A DNA stretch of 64,000 nt, from NCBI RefSeq assembly GCF_003991405.1, contig NZ_RPEN01000159.1, positions 536,765-600,764 on the forward strand. The letters run 5' to 3'. The notes under the pieces are model-generated. The model did not search any database. It had not been told where the DNA came from and saw only the letters and a list, made by a program, of their open reading frames with translations. Shown piece after piece: positions 1 through 7,956 of this stretch. This stretch comes from Pseudorhodobacter sp. E13. GTDB taxonomy: Bacteria > Pseudomonadota > Alphaproteobacteria > Rhodobacterales > Rhodobacteraceae. Position numbers and translations under genes: made by a program. How positions within the stretch are numbered: the stretch's first letter is position 1; each line of letters opens with the position of its first letter.

Positions 1-616
1 TGGCGCGGGTGGTGCGGGCCGGCAGGTTGTATTTATCGGCCAGCAGGTGAATTGTCAGCATCAGGCCAACCGCAATCAGGATGCCCGGCACGATGCCCGC
101 AAGGAACAGGGCCGCCACGCTTTCGCCCATCACATAGGCATAGATGATCATGATGCCCGAAGGTGGGATGATCGGCCCGATGATCGAGGAGGCGGCGGTG
201 ATCGCGGCGGCAAAGCTGCGGGTGTAGCCTTGTTTTTCCATCGCGGGGATCAGCATGGACCCCAGCGCCGAGACATCCGCCACCGCAGAGCCGGACAGCC
301 CTGCAAACAGCATCGACGACAGCACGTTCACATGCGCCAGACCGCCGCGCAGATGGCCCATCATGGCTTGGCTGAATTCGACAAGGCGCATGGTGATGTT
401 GGAGCGGTTCATCACCTCGCCCGCCAGCATGAAAAACGGAATCGCCATCAGCGGAAAGCTGTCCATCCCGTTATAGACGTTGCGATACAGCAGGACGATG
501 TCGCGTTCCTGCCCGTTCAGCCACAGCAGAATGGCGGGGGCCGCGATCAGGCCGAAGAACACCGGCAGGCCCAGCAACAGGAACACCAGAAACAGCGGCA
601 GGAAAAAGGACAGCAT
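1..616 (-). CDS. TRAP transporter large permease (DctM family), partial at left edge
   Basis: This is the N-terminal part of the large membrane subunit of a TRAP transporter, which moves an organic anion with Na+ across the inner membrane. The visible 205 residues start with a hydrophobic helix (MLSFFLPLFLVFLLLG) and carry the family signatures IPFFMLAGEVMNRS, GLSGSAVADVSALGSM and IIPPSGIMIIYAYV. The gene continues beyond position 1, so its end is unknown. Its ATG (616-614) overlaps the dctQ stop by one base (TAATG), so the two are translationally coupled. It lies at the end of a leftward operon that begins with the flavin monooxygenase at 3818, suggesting the same substrate. Substrate identity is inference. 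Confidence 0.93.
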   Translation of the reverse strand, partial: MLSFFLPLFLVFLLLGLPVFFGLIAAPAILLWLNGQERDIVLLYRNVYNGMDSFPLMAIPFFMLAGEVMNRSNITMRLVEFSQAMMGHLRGGLAHVNVLSSMLFAGLSGSAVADVSALGSMLIPAMEKQGYTRSFAAAITAASSIIGPIIPPSGIMIIYAYVMGESVAALFLAGIVPGILIAVGLMLTIHLLADKYNLPARTTRA

Positions 617-1206
617 TATTCCGCCCCTCCCATGACCGCATGGGGAATCTCGATCAGCCGGTCGCCGCGCCCGGCAAGGGTGGCGATGTTGCGCAGCATC
701 AGTTCCGCACAGACCGAGATCAGCAGGCCAAGCCCCACGACCAGCGACAGCATCATCCAGCTTTTCGGCACCTTGTCCCAGATGCTCAGATCCCATGTGG
801 TGGGGAAATGCAGGCTGTCGGTGGTAAAGCGCCCGCCAAGGCCCGTCACCTCGGACCAGCCGATTTGCAGGCCGACGAGCAGCAGGACCAGCGACAGCCC
901 CAACAACAACAGCGACAATAGCGCCGCCATCCGCGTGGGCAACAACCGGGTCAGCATTTCGATAGAGACAAAGCCACCGCGCCGAAACGCCGTGGGGGCC
1001 ATCAGGCCCGTCATCCACAGCATCAGAAAGCGGGCGGCTTCCTCGGGCCAGGCAAGGGCATTATCCAGCACATAGCGGAAGAACACCTGAAGCAGAATGA
1101 TGATGACCATCAGCCCCACCATACCCGCGCCAAGACGGCGGCCCAGCGTCAGCAGGGCGGCATTCACCACCCCCAGCCCGTTGGTCAGACCCAGCAATGC
1201 GCCCAT
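616..1206 (-). CDS. TRAP transporter small permease (DctQ family)
   Basis: A 196-residue small membrane subunit of a TRAP transporter, with four predicted helices (about residues 25-47, 58-80, 100-120 and 145-170). It carries the typical patterns QVFFRYVLDNALAWPEEAARFLMLWMTG and GGFVSIEM. It bridges the solute-binding protein and the DctM channel. It begins 49 bases after the flavin-reductase gene on the same strand, with no hairpin between them, so it is probably co-transcribed with the monooxygenase/AKR/reductase genes. No DctP binding protein of this system is seen inside the window; it may lie beyond the left edge. Confidence 0.93.
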   Translation of the reverse strand: MGALLGLTNGLGVVNAALLTLGRRLGAGMVGLMVIIILLQVFFRYVLDNALAWPEEAARFLMLWMTGLMAPTAFRRGGFVSIEMLTRLLPTRMAALLSLLLLGLSLVLLLVGLQIGWSEVTGLGGRFTTDSLHFPTTWDLSIWDKVPKSWMMLSLVVGLGLLISVCAELMLRNIATLAGRGDRLIEIPHAVMGGAE

Positions 1207-1255
1207 GGCGCGCCCCTCCCCCTATATCTGCGCGGCGTTGTGCCCCGCAGCCGTA

Positions 1256-1753
1256 TCAGTTGGCGGTAAACCCGCCATACTGGCCTTTTGTAAACACCAA
1301 TGGTGCGCCTTCATTCATGGCGCAGCGCAGCACACGGCCCACAACGATCAGATGATCGCCTCCCTCATGGGTCGCGTGTTGTTCGCATTCAAACCGGGCC
1401 AGACTGCCCGGAAGCAGCGGCACCCCTTCGGCATTGTGGTGAAAGGACATGCCTTCAAACCCCAAGCCGCCACGGATGAAGCGTTGGATCAGATCGGTCT
1501 GATCCTGCGCCAGAACGTGAATGGCATAGTGCCGCGCCGTTGCATAATGGGCAAAGCGTGACGAAGATTTCGCCGGCGACCACAGCACCAGCGGCGGGTC
1601 CATCGACAGGCTGGCAAAGCTGTTGGCGGTAAAGCCCATGGGCCCGTGATCCGATTGCACGGTCACGATCGTCACCCCGGTGGCAAAACAGCCCAGCGCA
1701 TCGCGAAAGGCGCGGGACTGGCTGGCATCGGGGATAAAACTGGTTTCGGTCAT
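1256..1753 (-). CDS. Flavin reductase family protein (candidate SmoA-type FMN reductase)
   Basis: NAD(P)H:flavin reductase of the HpaC/flavin-reductase-like fold, about 165 residues, the usual size. Family features are FRDALGCFATGVTIVTV near the start, GFTANSFASLSMDPPLVLWSP (flavin-binding stretch), and a C-terminal HLIVVGRVLRC...PLVFTKGQYGGF. It would supply reduced FMN to the monooxygenase encoded two genes upstream. I chose the ATG at 1753 because GGAGGGCAG sits just before it. Longer starts (ATG 1771, GTG 1774) overlap the AKR stop and lack such a site. Third gene of the monooxygenase-AKR-reductase operon. The SmoA role is inferred from gene order. Confidence 0.9.
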   Translation of the reverse strand: MTETSFIPDASQSRAFRDALGCFATGVTIVTVQSDHGPMGFTANSFASLSMDPPLVLWSPAKSSSRFAHYATARHYAIHVLAQDQTDLIQRFIRGGLGFEGMSFHHNAEGVPLLPGSLARFECEQHATHEGGDHLIVVGRVLRCAMNEGAPLVFTKGQYGGFTAN

Positions 1754-1770
1754 CTGCCCTCCGTCGGCCA

Positions 1771-2661
1771 TCACGCGACCTCATGCCCCATGACAAGGGT
1801 ATAAAGTTCGAACCACGTCTGGCGGTCGATCTGAATATCCATCGCGGTCGCAATCGTGCCAATGCGGGCAAGGCTGTTCGTGCCCAGAACCGGGATGATA
1901 CGCGCAGGATGACGCAAAAGCCAAGCGACAGCGGCGGCAGACCAATCGGTGCCATGGGCTTCACCGATGTCGGTCAGGCGGTCGCGCAGGGGCTTGCCTG
2001 CTTCGGCCAGCAGCCGCCCGCCTGCCAAGGGCGACCATGCCATCAAGGGAATGCCGCGTTCCTGATGGAAGGCGACATCGCCATTGGTAAAGCCGTCATG
2101 CGCCACAAGGCTGAGTTCGATCTGGTTGGTGACCAGCGGCGTTTTCATGCCCGATTGCAGCAGCGTAAAATCCCAAGGGCGGAAATTGGAAACCCCCACC
2201 GCGCGCACCTTGCCAGCGGCCACCAGCGCATCCAGTGCCGCCCCGGTTTCATGGTGGTCCATCAACGGGTCGGGGCGATGCACCAGCAACAGGTCGATCT
2301 GTTCGATCGCCATGTCGCGTAGGCTGGCCTCAACGCTGGCGTTGATATGGGCGGCAGAGGTGTCGTAATGTTTCACCCGCGCCGACGCATGGCGGCCAAC
2401 CGGCGCCACGATATCGCATTTGGTGACGATCTCCATGCGCGACCGAAGCTGGGGGGCGGCGCGTAATGCGGCCCCCAAAAGCGCCTCGGCCTGATAGCCG
2501 CCATAGATGTCGGCTTGGTCAAAACTGGTGATGCCTTGCGCAAGGCAGGCCTCGATCTTGGCCTGCACATGGCCCGCGCTGGTATCGGCATCATCGCCCA
2601 GCCGCCACATGCCATAGACCAGCCGTGACAGCTCAATTTTGCCAAGCGAAATTCGTTCCAT
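1771..2661 (-). CDS. Aldo/keto reductase (candidate SmoB-type 6-oxo-glucose reductase)
   Basis: A 296-residue cytosolic NAD(P)H-dependent aldo/keto reductase. The catalytic tetrad is visible as D51, Y56 (DIYGGYQAEALLG), K81 (EIVTKCD) and H128 (LLVHRPDPL). The C-terminal cofactor part includes AVGVSNFRPWDF and the WLLRHPARIIPVLGTN segment typical of YdhF/SmoB-like AKRs. The start overlaps the upstream monooxygenase stop as ATGA (2661). In the sulfo-SMO pathway of Agrobacterium an AKR reduces the 6-aldehyde released by desulfonation to glucose. The same gene order here suggests that job, but the AKR family is broad and substrate is unproven. Confidence 0.9.
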   Translation of the reverse strand: MERISLGKIELSRLVYGMWRLGDDADTSAGHVQAKIEACLAQGITSFDQADIYGGYQAEALLGAALRAAPQLRSRMEIVTKCDIVAPVGRHASARVKHYDTSAAHINASVEASLRDMAIEQIDLLLVHRPDPLMDHHETGAALDALVAAGKVRAVGVSNFRPWDFTLLQSGMKTPLVTNQIELSLVAHDGFTNGDVAFHQERGIPLMAWSPLAGGRLLAEAGKPLRDRLTDIGEAHGTDWSAAAVAWLLRHPARIIPVLGTNSLARIGTIATAMDIQIDRQTWFELYTLVMGHEVA

Positions 2662-3818
2662 CAGCGCCGTTCCCCAATTCCAAGCGGTGTTGCCGGGGTG
2701 CTGCTGGGCACCCGGCCATATGCATGCGGCAAGGAGCAGGTTTTAAGCTGCGGCAAGACCTTGGCGCCAAAGTGATCGCATTCATCCAGATGCGGATAGC
2801 CCGAGAAGATGAAAGCACGGATGCCCATCTTCTGATAGGCTTCGATTTCCGACATAACCTGATCGGTGGACCCGACAAGGGCCGCCCCGCAGCCCGACCG
2901 CGCACGGCCGATGCCTGTCCACATATGTGGTTCGATATAGCCGAATTGGTCGGCCAGTTCACGCGCGCGGGCCTGATGTGCCACGCCCAGCGAAATGCTG
3001 TCATGCGCGCGGTCGCGGATCAGTTTGCCATATTCATCATCCAGCTTGCTGGCGATATATTCGGCATATTCCTTGGCCTCGGCTTGCGTATCCCGCACGA
3101 TCATATGCACGCGCAGCCCGTAATCCAGCGTGCGGCCATGGGCTGCCGCGCGGGCATGAACCGCCTTCATCCGTTCGGCCAATGTATCGCGGGTTTCCGG
3201 CCACATCAGGTAAACGTCGCATTGCGCGCCGCACAGTTCCAGCGCATCCGGGGAATAGCCGCCGAAATACAGCAGCGGCCCACCGTTTTGCTGATACGGG
3301 CGGGCGGGATCGGCGGAAACCTTGCTGATCTTGTAAATCTCGCCATCATATTCGATGTGATCCTGCGTCCAGGCCTGGCGCAGGATTTCCACAACCTCAT
3401 GGCTGCGCTTGTAGCGGAATTTGCTATCGGCCACCTCGCCCGGGAAATCCGAGGAAATGACGTTCAGTGTCAGCCGCCCTTTCAGCATATGGTCCAGCGT
3501 GGCCACGGTGCGGGCCAACATGACGGGCTGCATCTCGCCGCAGCGGATGGCGGCAAGGAAGTTGATCTTGTCGGTGATCGGCGCGCAACCCGCCACGAAA
3601 GACAGCGTATCCTGCCCCACCTGATAGGAGGACGGGCACAGGATGTTGCGGAACCCATGCCCTTCGGCGCGTTTCACGATGTTTGAACAATGCGCCCATG
3701 ACGAGCGCAGCGCGCCATCGGGTTGGCCAAGGAATTGGTAATCGTCGGAACACAGGGCGGCGAACCAGCTAACCTCTGCCGCGTTCAGATCGGGGGATGT
3801 GATGGGAACGACGGTCAT
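2661..3818 (-). CDS. LLM-class FMNH2-dependent monooxygenase, SsuD-like (candidate sulfoquinovose monooxygenase SmoC)
   Basis: A 385-residue bacterial luciferase-like monooxygenase related to alkanesulfonate monooxygenase SsuD. Recognisable parts are VKRAEGHGFRNILCPSSYQ, ITDKINFLAAIRCGEMQPVMLARTVATLDHMLKGRLTLNVIS (TIM-barrel strand with flavin site), the PARPYQQNGGPLLYFGGYSPDALELC segment, and a C-terminal FIFSGYPHLDECDHFGAKVLP. Such enzymes use FMNH2 and O2 to cleave a carbon-sulfur bond, releasing sulfite and an aldehyde. First gene of a tightly coupled operon with an AKR and a flavin reductase. An AGGGAGAG site precedes the ATG. Alternatives are a plain alkanesulfonate monooxygenase or another LLM oxygenase. 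Confidence 0.9.
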   Translation of the reverse strand: MTVVPITSPDLNAAEVSWFAALCSDDYQFLGQPDGALRSSWAHCSNIVKRAEGHGFRNILCPSSYQVGQDTLSFVAGCAPITDKINFLAAIRCGEMQPVMLARTVATLDHMLKGRLTLNVISSDFPGEVADSKFRYKRSHEVVEILRQAWTQDHIEYDGEIYKISKVSADPARPYQQNGGPLLYFGGYSPDALELCGAQCDVYLMWPETRDTLAERMKAVHARAAAHGRTLDYGLRVHMIVRDTQAEAKEYAEYIASKLDDEYGKLIRDRAHDSISLGVAHQARARELADQFGYIEPHMWTGIGRARSGCGAALVGSTDQVMSEIEAYQKMGIRAFIFSGYPHLDECDHFGAKVLPQLKTCSLPHAYGRVPSSTPATPLGIGERR

Positions 3819-3865
3819 TGATTCTCTCTCCCTGAGATTCAGCTTTTCACTTGCGTAGCACCCGA

Positions 3866-3890
3866 ATTGATGTAGATCAATACTGTATCA
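3866..3890. promoter_or_regulatory. Candidate GntR operator in divergent promoter region
   Basis: ATTGATGTAGATCAAT (3866-3881) has perfect 6-bp arms around a 4-bp centre. The overlapping ATACTGTAT (3880-3888) with flanking ATCA gives a second near-palindrome. The 84-bp gap separates the divergent monooxygenase (start 3818) and GntR-regulator (start about 3903) genes, the expected place for autoregulation. Binding is inferred from position and symmetry only. Confidence 0.45.
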
Positions 3891-3902
3891 ATTTTTTCAG
3901 AT

Positions 3903-4613
3903 GTGGTGCGCATGCCCTCTCCCGGCTCCCTTCCCCTGTTTTTGCAGATCAGCGAATTGCTGATCCGTGACATCGCGGCAGGCCGGTTGATTGATGGCGA
4001 AAAACTGCCCCCTGAACGGGAGATGGCAGCACAGCTTGGCATCGCAGTAGGCACCTTGCGCCAAGCGCTGAAGGAATTGACGGCCAAGGGCATGTTGGTG
4101 CGGGTGCAGGGGTCTGGCAATTACATCCGCGCGGTGAATGCGCCGGCCTCGGTCTATGCGCTGTTTCGGCTGGAACTGGTGACGGGGGGCGGCTTGCCCA
4201 CCGCGCGCGTGCTGTCGGTGGAGCGTTGCACCAAAGACCCCGCCTTGCCCGATTTTGGCGACAGCGCCGAGGGCTTTCGCATCCGCCGCCTGCGTTCGCT
4301 TTCCGGCAAGATCGCCGCGGTCGAGGAAATCTGGCTGGACGGCAGCTATGCCCAGAGCATCGCAAAAACCGACCTGTCGGAATCGCTTTACCTTTATTAC
4401 CGCGAAAAGCTGGGGCTATGGATCGCGCGGGCCGAGGATCGCGTAGGTTTGGGCCGATGCCCGGACTGGGCCCCGGATGAATTTGCCTATGCCGCAGGCA
4501 CGAAGCTGCCGCTGATCACGCGGGTCAGTTGGGGGCAGGATGGCCGCCGCTGCGAGGCATCATGGACATGGTATGACCCCGATATCGCGCAATATGTCGC
4601 GCGTTTGAAATGA
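3903..4613 (+). CDS. GntR family transcriptional regulator (HutC-like)
   Basis: A 236-residue repressor-type regulator. Residues about 10-75 form the GntR winged helix (LPLFLQISELLIRDIAAGRLIDGEKLPPEREMAAQLGIAVGTLRQALKELTAKGMLVRVQGSGNYI). The rest matches a UTRA-like ligand domain (EGFRIRRLRSLSGKIAAVEEIWLDGSY). Two starts are possible, GTG 3903 and ATG 3912 (233 residues), and neither has a strong ribosome site. It is divergent from the monooxygenase operon and 37 bases upstream of the Gfo/Idh/MocA gene on the same strand, so it probably controls both, with a pathway metabolite as ligand. Confidence 0.92.
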   Translation: MVRMPSPGSLPLFLQISELLIRDIAAGRLIDGEKLPPEREMAAQLGIAVGTLRQALKELTAKGMLVRVQGSGNYIRAVNAPASVYALFRLELVTGGGLPTARVLSVERCTKDPALPDFGDSAEGFRIRRLRSLSGKIAAVEEIWLDGSYAQSIAKTDLSESLYLYYREKLGLWIARAEDRVGLGRCPDWAPDEFAYAAGTKLPLITRVSWGQDGRRCEASWTWYDPDIAQYVARLK

Positions 4614-4650
4614 GACCCGGCGCGATCTGCGCCAAAGATGAGGGATTGGA

Positions 4651-5763
4651 ATGAAAACCGTTCGGTATGGCATCATCGGCTGCGGCATGATGGGGCAAGA
4701 GCATTTGCGCAACATCGCCTTGCTGCCGCAGGCAGAGGTGGTGGCGATCTTTGAACCCGATGCCGGGATGCGGGCGCGCGCGGCAGAGCTTGCACCGGGG
4801 GCCCGCATGGTCGGCTCGGTCGCCGAGGTTCTGGCGGTGGAGGCGGTGAATTGCCTGCTGATCACCAGCCCCAATTTCATGCATCTGCCGCAGTTGGAGG
4901 AAATCGCAGCCATCCGCCCCCTGCCTGTGCTGTGCGAAAAGCCGCTGTTCACCGACCCTGCCGATGCACCGCGTCTGGCCACCTTGCGCGCGGCATACCC
5001 TGCGCCGATCTGGGTGGCGATGGAATACCGCTATATGCCCCCGGTCGCCCATCTGATTGCGCAGGCCGAAGCGGCCACGGGTGGCATCAAGATGCTGACC
5101 ATCCGCGAACACCGCTTTCCTTTTCTGGAAAAGGTCGGGGATTGGAACCGGTTTAACCGCAATTCGGGCGGCACATTGGTGGAAAAATGCTGCCATTTCT
5201 TTGACCTGATGCGCCTGATTGCGGGCTGTGATCCGGTGCGGGTGATGGCATCGGGCGGGCAAGCGGTGAACCATCTGGACGAACGCTATAACGGCGAGGC
5301 CCCGGATATCTGGGATAATGCCTATGTGATCGTCGATTTTGAAAACGGCATGCGGGCAATGCTGGAACTGTGCATGTTCGCCGAAGGCTCTCGCTATCAG
5401 GAAGAAATCAGCGCGGTGGGGCCTGCGGGCAAGATAGAGGCGCTGGTGCCCGGTCCGGGGCGGTTCTGGCCTGCGCATCTGGGCGCGGCCCCTGTGCCGC
5501 AAGTGGTGGTATCGCCGCGCCAACCCGCCGGCCCGCATGTGCTGGAAGTGCCGGTGGACCCGTCGCTGCTGGCGGCGGGCGATCATAACGGATCAACCTT
5601 TTACCAGCATCGCGGCTTTGCCGATGTGGTGGCACATGGCGGCACGCCTGAGGTTGGGCTGAAGGATGGCTGGTGGGCGGTTGCGATGGGCATCGCGGCA
5701 CAAATCTCGGCCGCTGAAGGCCGCGTGATCGGGGCGGAGGAGTTGCGCCGCCTCGCGCCATAA
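4651..5763 (+). CDS. Gfo/Idh/MocA family oxidoreductase (possible NAD-dependent sulfoquinovosidase)
   Basis: A 370-residue NAD(P)-dependent sugar oxidoreductase-type protein. The Rossmann motif GIIGCGMMG is at residues 7-15, the EKP motif at 96-98 (VLCEKPLF), and a conserved NSGGTLVEKCCHFFDLMRLIAG segment lies in the alpha/beta domain. An AGGGATTGGA ribosome site precedes the ATG. It follows the GntR gene and lies beside a monooxygenase/AKR/flavin-reductase operon. Members of this fold include ordinary sugar dehydrogenases and also NAD+-dependent glycosidases (GH109, and the GH188 sulfoquinovosidases reported in sulfoquinovose clusters). Since no GH31 sulfoquinovosidase is seen here, a glycosidase role is plausible but unproven. 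Confidence 0.88.
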   Translation: MKTVRYGIIGCGMMGQEHLRNIALLPQAEVVAIFEPDAGMRARAAELAPGARMVGSVAEVLAVEAVNCLLITSPNFMHLPQLEEIAAIRPLPVLCEKPLFTDPADAPRLATLRAAYPAPIWVAMEYRYMPPVAHLIAQAEAATGGIKMLTIREHRFPFLEKVGDWNRFNRNSGGTLVEKCCHFFDLMRLIAGCDPVRVMASGGQAVNHLDERYNGEAPDIWDNAYVIVDFENGMRAMLELCMFAEGSRYQEEISAVGPAGKIEALVPGPGRFWPAHLGAAPVPQVVVSPRQPAGPHVLEVPVDPSLLAAGDHNGSTFYQHRGFADVVAHGGTPEVGLKDGWWAVAMGIAAQISAAEGRVIGAEELRRLAP

Positions 5764-5785
5764 GCCCCCCGCAACGGGCCTGAAG

Positions 5786-5820
5786 GGCGGCGCAAGGGCA
5801 TCCCCCGCGCCGCCTTTTTT
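5786..5820. terminator. Rho-independent terminator between convergent genes
   Basis: GGCGGCGC (5786-5793) pairs with GCGCCGCC (5807-5814) around a 13-base loop and is followed by six T on the + strand. It sits between the convergent Gfo/Idh/MocA gene (ends 5763) and dctM (stop at 5821). The T run serves the rightward transcript. Confidence 0.8.
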
Positions 5821-7209
5821 CTATCGGATGATCGTCTCTGGCCCCATGATCAGCGTGGGCAGATAGGTAGAGATGATCGGCACATAGGTGATCAGGATCA
5901 GGAACACGAACAGCACCGCAAGGAAGGGCAGCGCCGCGCGCACCACGCGCATGATCGGCATCCCCGCCACGCCCGAGGTGACAAAGAGGTTGAGCCCGAC
6001 CGGTGGCGTGATCATCCCGATTTCCATGTTCACCACCATAATGATGCCAAGGTGAATCGGGTCAACGCCCAGCTCAACCGCGATGGGGAACACCAAGGGC
6101 GCCACGATCAGCAACAGTCCCGAAGGTTCCATGAACTGCCCGCCGATCAGCAGGATCACGTTCACGATCACAAGGAACATGATCTTGCCAAAACCCGCGC
6201 TCAGCATCGCTTCGGTGATCTTTTGCGGGATTTGTTCATCGGTCAGCACATGTTTGAGGATCAGCGCATTGGCGATGATGAACATCAGCGTGATCGTCAG
6301 CTTGCCCGCCTCAAACAAGGTGGCGCGCGTGTCGCGGTGAAAGAAAGACGTCACCAGTGCCTGCGGTTTGTGCCACAGCATCCGGTTGCCGCCATCATCC
6401 TGCAACGGCCCCATATCGCGATAGATGAAGTTTGCCACGAAGAAGGCATAGACAGCGGCCACGGCGGCGGCCTCGGTCGGGGTGAAGATACCGTTGGTGA
6501 TGCCCGGCACGCCATACAGCCCGACCATGATGATCGCGATCAGCATCAGGCCCCAGAAAGCATCGCGGAAGGAGTCGAAAATCTCGGCCCAGCCCTGCCA
6601 AGCGCCTTTGGGCAGGTTTTTGACAATGGCAATCACAAGGATCGTCGCCATCAGCATGAAGCCCGCCAACAGGCCCGGAAAGACCCCGGCAAGAAACATC
6701 CGGCCCACGGAAACATCGGTTGCCGATGCGTAAACCACCATCACGATCGACGGCGGGATAAGGATGCCAAGCGTGCCTGCGTTACAGATGACCCCTGCCG
6801 CGAAATCCTTGGAATAGCCCACCTGCCGCATCGCCGCGATGACGATGGACCCGATGGCAACCACCGTCGCCGGAGAGGAGCCAGAGAGCGCGGCGAACAG
6901 CATACAGGCGAACACACCCGCAATCGCCAAACCGCCCGGCAAATGCCCCACGCAGGCAATCGCGAAACGGATAATCCGTTTGGCCACGCCGCCCGTTGAC
7001 ATGAAGCTGGAAGCAAGGATGAAGAACGGAATGGCCAGCAGCGTCGCATGGCCTTCCATCGCCTGATACAGCGTCTGCGCGATAGAGGCGAGCGAGGTAT
7101 CGGAAAACCACAGCAGGAACAGGGTAGAGCTGAGGCCAAGCGACACGGCAATCGGCACACCGATCAGCATGAAGCCGACCACCATCACGAAGAGAAGAAC
7201 GATTTCCAT
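5821..7209 (-). CDS. TRAP transporter large permease (DctM family)
   Basis: A complete 462-residue large permease with about 12 hydrophobic helices. Signatures include IPFFILASSFMSTGGVAKRIIRFA, LSGSSPATVVAIGSIVIAAM, GTLGILIPPSIVMVVYASATDVSVGRMFLAGVFPGLLAG and, near the C-terminus, MVVNMEIGMITPPVGLNLFVTSGVAG. It is the last gene of a dctP-dctQ-dctM operon, three bases after dctQ. It is longer than the classic ~430-residue DctM owing to a hydrophilic insert near residues 255-300 (MGPLQDDGGNRMLWHKPQ). Substrate unknown; neighbours suggest a sugar-acid or sulfosugar-type compound. Confidence 0.95.
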   Translation of the reverse strand: MEIVLLFVMVVGFMLIGVPIAVSLGLSSTLFLLWFSDTSLASIAQTLYQAMEGHATLLAIPFFILASSFMSTGGVAKRIIRFAIACVGHLPGGLAIAGVFACMLFAALSGSSPATVVAIGSIVIAAMRQVGYSKDFAAGVICNAGTLGILIPPSIVMVVYASATDVSVGRMFLAGVFPGLLAGFMLMATILVIAIVKNLPKGAWQGWAEIFDSFRDAFWGLMLIAIIMVGLYGVPGITNGIFTPTEAAAVAAVYAFFVANFIYRDMGPLQDDGGNRMLWHKPQALVTSFFHRDTRATLFEAGKLTITLMFIIANALILKHVLTDEQIPQKITEAMLSAGFGKIMFLVIVNVILLIGGQFMEPSGLLLIVAPLVFPIAVELGVDPIHLGIIMVVNMEIGMITPPVGLNLFVTSGVAGMPIMRVVRAALPFLAVLFVFLILITYVPIISTYLPTLIMGPETIIR

Positions 7210-7212
7210 GAC

Positions 7213-7893
7213 TTAATCCTCTGCGTTCAGGTGGCGGACGTCTTGCACGGCTTCTTCGGCCTCGTGGCTGACGATCAGGGCGGTGCGCTTGCCTTGCACC
7301 AGTTCCACCGCAGCCTGAACATAGCGGAACAACAGCAACGCGCAGCCAAAGGGCAGCATGAAATAGGGGATGAAACGCGGCAGTTTGTCATAGGATTCGC
7401 CCGCGTTGAACGTGCCTTCGATAAAGCGCAGCCAGTCGGGCATCGGAATGGTTTCGGTGACATACCAGCCCTGATCGCGGGTCTTGATGAAGCCTTCGGG
7501 GAACCAGCGCCCCCCGGTTTGCTGAAAGCCGCCAAAGGGGGCCCAGTAATCCCACGCGCCCTTGAGCAGCAGGAACGCATAGGCAAGGCAGAGCGTTACC
7601 GCGACCAGCGACATGATGCGGCGGGTCTTGCTGGGCAGCATGTTGACAACGGCATCCACCCCCAGATGCGCCGTAACCTTCACCGCATAGGACATGCCGA
7701 ACAGCACCAGCCATGCAAACAGCGACAAGGTCACTTCAAAGCCCCAGAAGATAGAGCTGTTGAACACATAGCGCAGCACGACATTGGCGAATGTCAGCAT
7801 GGTCATCAGCCCAAGGATCAGGGCGATGGCCGTTTCTTCAAGTGTGTGAATTGCCCGGCCAAAAGCCGTTTTGGGCACATAATGTGCGCTCAT
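7213..7893 (-). CDS. TRAP transporter small permease (DctQ family)
   Basis: A 226-residue small TRAP permease. It has the DctQ features NVVLRYVFNSSIFWGFEVTLSLFAWLVLFGMSYAVKVTAHLGVDAVVNML and a C-terminal helix (PYFMLPFGCALLLFRYVQAAVELVQG). A longer than usual periplasmic loop (about residues 115-165, WAPFGGFQQTGGRWFPEGF...) separates helices 3 and 4. Second gene of the dctPQM operon. Confidence 0.94.
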   Translation of the reverse strand: MSAHYVPKTAFGRAIHTLEETAIALILGLMTMLTFANVVLRYVFNSSIFWGFEVTLSLFAWLVLFGMSYAVKVTAHLGVDAVVNMLPSKTRRIMSLVAVTLCLAYAFLLLKGAWDYWAPFGGFQQTGGRWFPEGFIKTRDQGWYVTETIPMPDWLRFIEGTFNAGESYDKLPRFIPYFMLPFGCALLLFRYVQAAVELVQGKRTALIVSHEAEEAVQDVRHLNAED

Positions 7894-7922
7894 CTCCTGC
7901 CCCCTCCCCGCGGGATAAGATG

Positions 7923-7947
7923 CGGCGCGCGAGAGTTTCGCGCGCCG
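7923..7947 (-). terminator. Intercistronic GC hairpin between dctP and dctQ
   Basis: CGGCGCGCGA (7923-7932) and TCGCGCGCCG (7938-7947) form a perfect 10-bp stem with a 5-base loop in the 63-base dctP-dctQ gap. There is no strong T run downstream. Such a structure could stabilise the upstream mRNA or cause partial termination, giving more binding protein than permease. Confidence 0.5.
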
Positions 7948-7956
7948 TATGTTGGC

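Noticed and set aside
47..1075. Long rightward reading frame opposite the TRAP dctQM genes
   Set aside because: It is antisense to clear membrane-protein genes, its residue content (His, Arg, Gln, Gly rich) is typical of shadow frames in GC-rich DNA, and it has no recognisable motif.
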